Translations under genes and position numbers: made by a program | Notes under the pieces: model-generated | The model's database searches: none | The model's input: only the letters and a program-made list of their open reading frames with translations | Told to the model about the DNA's origin: nothing | Origin: Lutibacter sp. A64 | Lineage (GTDB): Bacteria; Bacteroidota; Bacteroidia; Flavobacteriales; Flavobacteriaceae | Length of the DNA: 64,000 nt | Direction of reading: 5' to 3' | NCBI RefSeq assembly: GCF_022429565.1 | Contig: NZ_CP092487.1 | Location: 1,025,001 to 1,089,000 of the forward strand | Shown here: positions 62,110-64,000 of the stretch, one piece after another | How the letters are laid out: each line of letters starts with the position of its first letter | Position numbering within the stretch: the stretch's first letter is position 1

Positions 62110-64000
62110 ATGAGAAGAAAAATAATTTTATTCCTAATAATTGCAACAATCTCAATTTGCAAAATTAATGCACAATATCAAGTTAGATTTAGCAATAATT
62201 ACCCACCTTATAATTATTTAAATGAAAATAATGAACTTGTAGGCTTTAATGTTGAAATATTAAATGCAATAAAAGAATTATATAAATCTGACATTCAAGT
62301 AGATGGTGATGAATGGGGTGTAATTATTAATGCACTTAAAACCAATAAAATTGATGCCATTGGAGGTTTTCATTTTCCTGGTGGACCCGACCCAGATTAT
62401 ATTTATACTAGAGCTGCAATAAATACCTCACATTGTTTTTTATACAATAAAAATTTTCATAATAAATTTTCTCTTGAGTTTTTAAGAACCTCAAAAGAAC
62501 CTCTGGTTGCTATGTGGAAGCATGATGTATTAATACATTATATACAATCCATAAATCCTGCCACAAAGTTTTTATTTGTTAAAAGTTATGAAGATCTAAT
62601 AAAAGCAACGGACAGAGAAGATGTTACTTGTGTTTTTGGACAACGAACTAGTGCAATGTATTATGCAAAAAAACTTAATAGAACAAATGTTAGAGCTTTA
62701 GAACATAGAATTCTTGAACGCTCTATGGGGTTTAGAGTTTCAAAAGAAACTCCTGAATTGGCTAAAATTTTAAACAATGGATTAGAAGTTATTTTAGCCA
62801 ATGGAAAATACCAAGAAATATATGATACTTGGATTGCCGAATACAATAAAAATAATGACGATTGGCACAATTATTTAAAATATTTATTAATCGCAAGTGG
62901 AATTATATTTCTATTGTTCCTAATATTACTAATTATAAATTGGATATTACAAACTAAAATTAAAAACAAAACCAAAGATCTTACAGAACAATTAGCTTTG
63001 AACTCTAAAATTATGGTTGAGCTTAAAAATGAAAAAGATAAAGCTGAAGAAAGCGATAAAATGAAATCGGCTTTTTTAGCAAATATGAGTCACGAAATAA
63101 GAACACCTATGAACGGTATTCTAGGTTTTACAAGTCTTTTAAAAACAGTTGATTATTCTTCTGAAAAACAAGCACAATTTATTGATATTATTCAAAAAAG
63201 TGGTCAAAGAATGTTAGAAACTATCAATAATATTATTGAAGTTTCTAAACTTGAATCTGGACTAGAAAAACCAATAATTAAAGAAGTAGATATTGAAAAA
63301 AACATAAAAGAACTCTGTGACTTTTTTACTCCAGAAGCAGCAACAAAAGGAATAAACTTATTTTTTAATCAAAAAAACTCAACTATAACAACACCTTTTT
63401 TTACCGATGAATATAAACTAAATTCAATACTTACAAATCTAATTAAAAACGCTTTAAAATTTACACATAAAGGATCTATAGAAGTAACTTATAAACTAAG
63501 CAATACTACTGCAGAATTTTGGATTAAAGATACAGGAATTGGTATTCCACTAGAAAAACAGCATTTTATTTTTAATGAATTTGTTCAAGCAGATTACTCA
63601 CATTCTAGTGGTTATGAAGGTTCTGGCTTAGGCTTATCAATTTCTAAAGGTTATGTACATTTATTAAACGGAGAAATTAAATTAACTTCTGCACCAAATG
63701 AAGGAACTACGTTTTATGTGAGTATACCAAATACTACTACAACTACAAAAACAACTAAACTAAAAAAAACTGTTATAAAAAAAACAACTTCTGAATTACA
63801 AAATTACAAAGTGTTAATTGCAGAAGACGATGAAACATCGTTCTTTTATATAACTAGTGTTTTAGAAAATTTAACAAAACAAATAATACGTGCTAAAAAT
63901 GGTGCCGAGGCAGTTGAGCTAGTTAAAAATAATAATGATATAGATGTTGTTTTAATGGATATTAAAATGCCTGTTTTAAATGGTTTTGAAGCCACTAAAC
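62110..64000 (+). CDS. Hybrid sensor histidine kinase with periplasmic solute-binding domain, 3' end outside window
   Basis: Open frame from ATG 62110 to the window end (630 codons seen). Order: signal peptide (MRRKIILFLIIATISICKINA), SBP3-type ligand-binding domain (about 24-245; RFSNNYPPYNYLNENNELVG, GKYQEIYDTWIAEY), transmembrane helix (about 258-282), coiled coil, HisKA with phospho-accepting His328 (FLANMSHEIRTPMNG), HATPase_c (NLIKNALKFTHKG, DTGIGIP, GSGLGLSISKG), and a receiver domain (LIAEDDE, phospho-acceptor Asp617 in VLMDIKMP) cut by the edge. BvgS-like architecture. The ligand may be an amino acid or similar small molecule, by the domain family. Its output partner is unknown. Confidence 0.92.
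   Translation, partial: MRRKIILFLIIATISICKINAQYQVRFSNNYPPYNYLNENNELVGFNVEILNAIKELYKSDIQVDGDEWGVIINALKTNKIDAIGGFHFPGGPDPDYIYTRAAINTSHCFLYNKNFHNKFSLEFLRTSKEPLVAMWKHDVLIHYIQSINPATKFLFVKSYEDLIKATDREDVTCVFGQRTSAMYYAKKLNRTNVRALEHRILERSMGFRVSKETPELAKILNNGLEVILANGKYQEIYDTWIAEYNKNNDDWHNYLKYLLIASGIIFLLFLILLIINWILQTKIKNKTKDLTEQLALNSKIMVELKNEKDKAEESDKMKSAFLANMSHEIRTPMNGILGFTSLLKTVDYSSEKQAQFIDIIQKSGQRMLETINNIIEVSKLESGLEKPIIKEVDIEKNIKELCDFFTPEAATKGINLFFNQKNSTITTPFFTDEYKLNSILTNLIKNALKFTHKGSIEVTYKLSNTTAEFWIKDTGIGIPLEKQHFIFNEFVQADYSHSSGYEGSGLGLSISKGYVHLLNGEIKLTSAPNEGTTFYVSIPNTTTTTKTTKLKKTVIKKTTSELQNYKVLIAEDDETSFFYITSVLENLTKQIIRAKNGAEAVELVKNNNDIDVVLMDIKMPVLNGFEATK

Overview
The window is a 64 kb stretch of a very AT-rich chromosome from a member of the Bacteroidota, almost certainly family Flavobacteriaceae (genus not determined). 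Evidence: no clear Shine-Dalgarno sequences, TAnnTTTG-type -7 promoter elements, flavobacterial lipoproteins with C-x-x-(D/E)2 starts, an OstA-like protein beside a class III aminotransferase, a DUF4290-murA pair, a CusA-TolC fusion efflux pump, a DnaJ with a reduced zinc domain, and a hisGDCBHA-F-IE operon. No rRNA, tRNA, CRISPR array, insertion sequence or prophage was seen. The content is mostly housekeeping.

Layout. 1-8.3 kb (+ strand): 3' part of a Ste24-like M48 protease, a RelA/SpoT-type (p)ppGpp enzyme, a Fur-family regulator with purA, then an OstA-like protein and an aminotransferase. 8.3-13.7 kb (-): six small lipoproteins of unknown function around an ECF sigma factor and its putative membrane-anchored anti-sigma/beta-barrel partner; this is the accessory part of the window. 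13.8-24.4 kb (-): TlpA-like thioredoxin, prohibitin-family protein, a heavy-metal RND efflux operon (His-rich secreted protein, CzcA-TolC fusion, CzcB lipoprotein), a VWA membrane protein and fabG. 24.6-35.1 kb (-): a GH31 alpha-glucosidase and a five-gene glycogen operon, glgA/glgM-glgC-glgE-maltokinase-glgB. 35.5-40.7 kb (-): two unrelated-type aconitases. 40.9-41.2 kb (-): RNase P RNA. 41.4-47.7 kb (-): grpE-dnaJ, murA, a DUF4290 protein and a UvrD/PcrA helicase. 47.7-53 kb: a polytopic membrane protein, a patatin-like lipase, two lipoproteins and pepT. 53.1-60.9 kb (-): a complete histidine operon with a leader peptide and attenuator. 61.0-61.7 kb (-): a Nudix-fold regulator. 62.1 kb to the end (+): the front two thirds or more of a hybrid sensor kinase, cut by the window edge.

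How genes work together. The glycogen operon can make alpha-glucan by the GlgE route: GlgC makes ADP-glucose, a GT4 GlgA of the actinobacterial GlgM-like type may make maltose-1-phosphate, GlgE polymerises it, GlgB branches it, and a maltokinase adds a second entry from maltose; no trehalose synthase is present here. The his operon carries all steps of histidine synthesis except a separate hisN (HisB has a HAD phosphatase domain), and its first transcript segment codes for an 18-residue peptide with five histidines before a terminator.

The most unusual signals are outside the genes: heptanucleotide-periodic spacers between hisB/hisH and hisA/hisF; different small inverted-repeat elements in almost every other his spacer; two terminator-like stems whose loops hold 89-115 nt of further hairpins; and a perfect 21-bp palindrome abutting the -7 element of the Nudix regulator, which looks like an autoregulatory operator.
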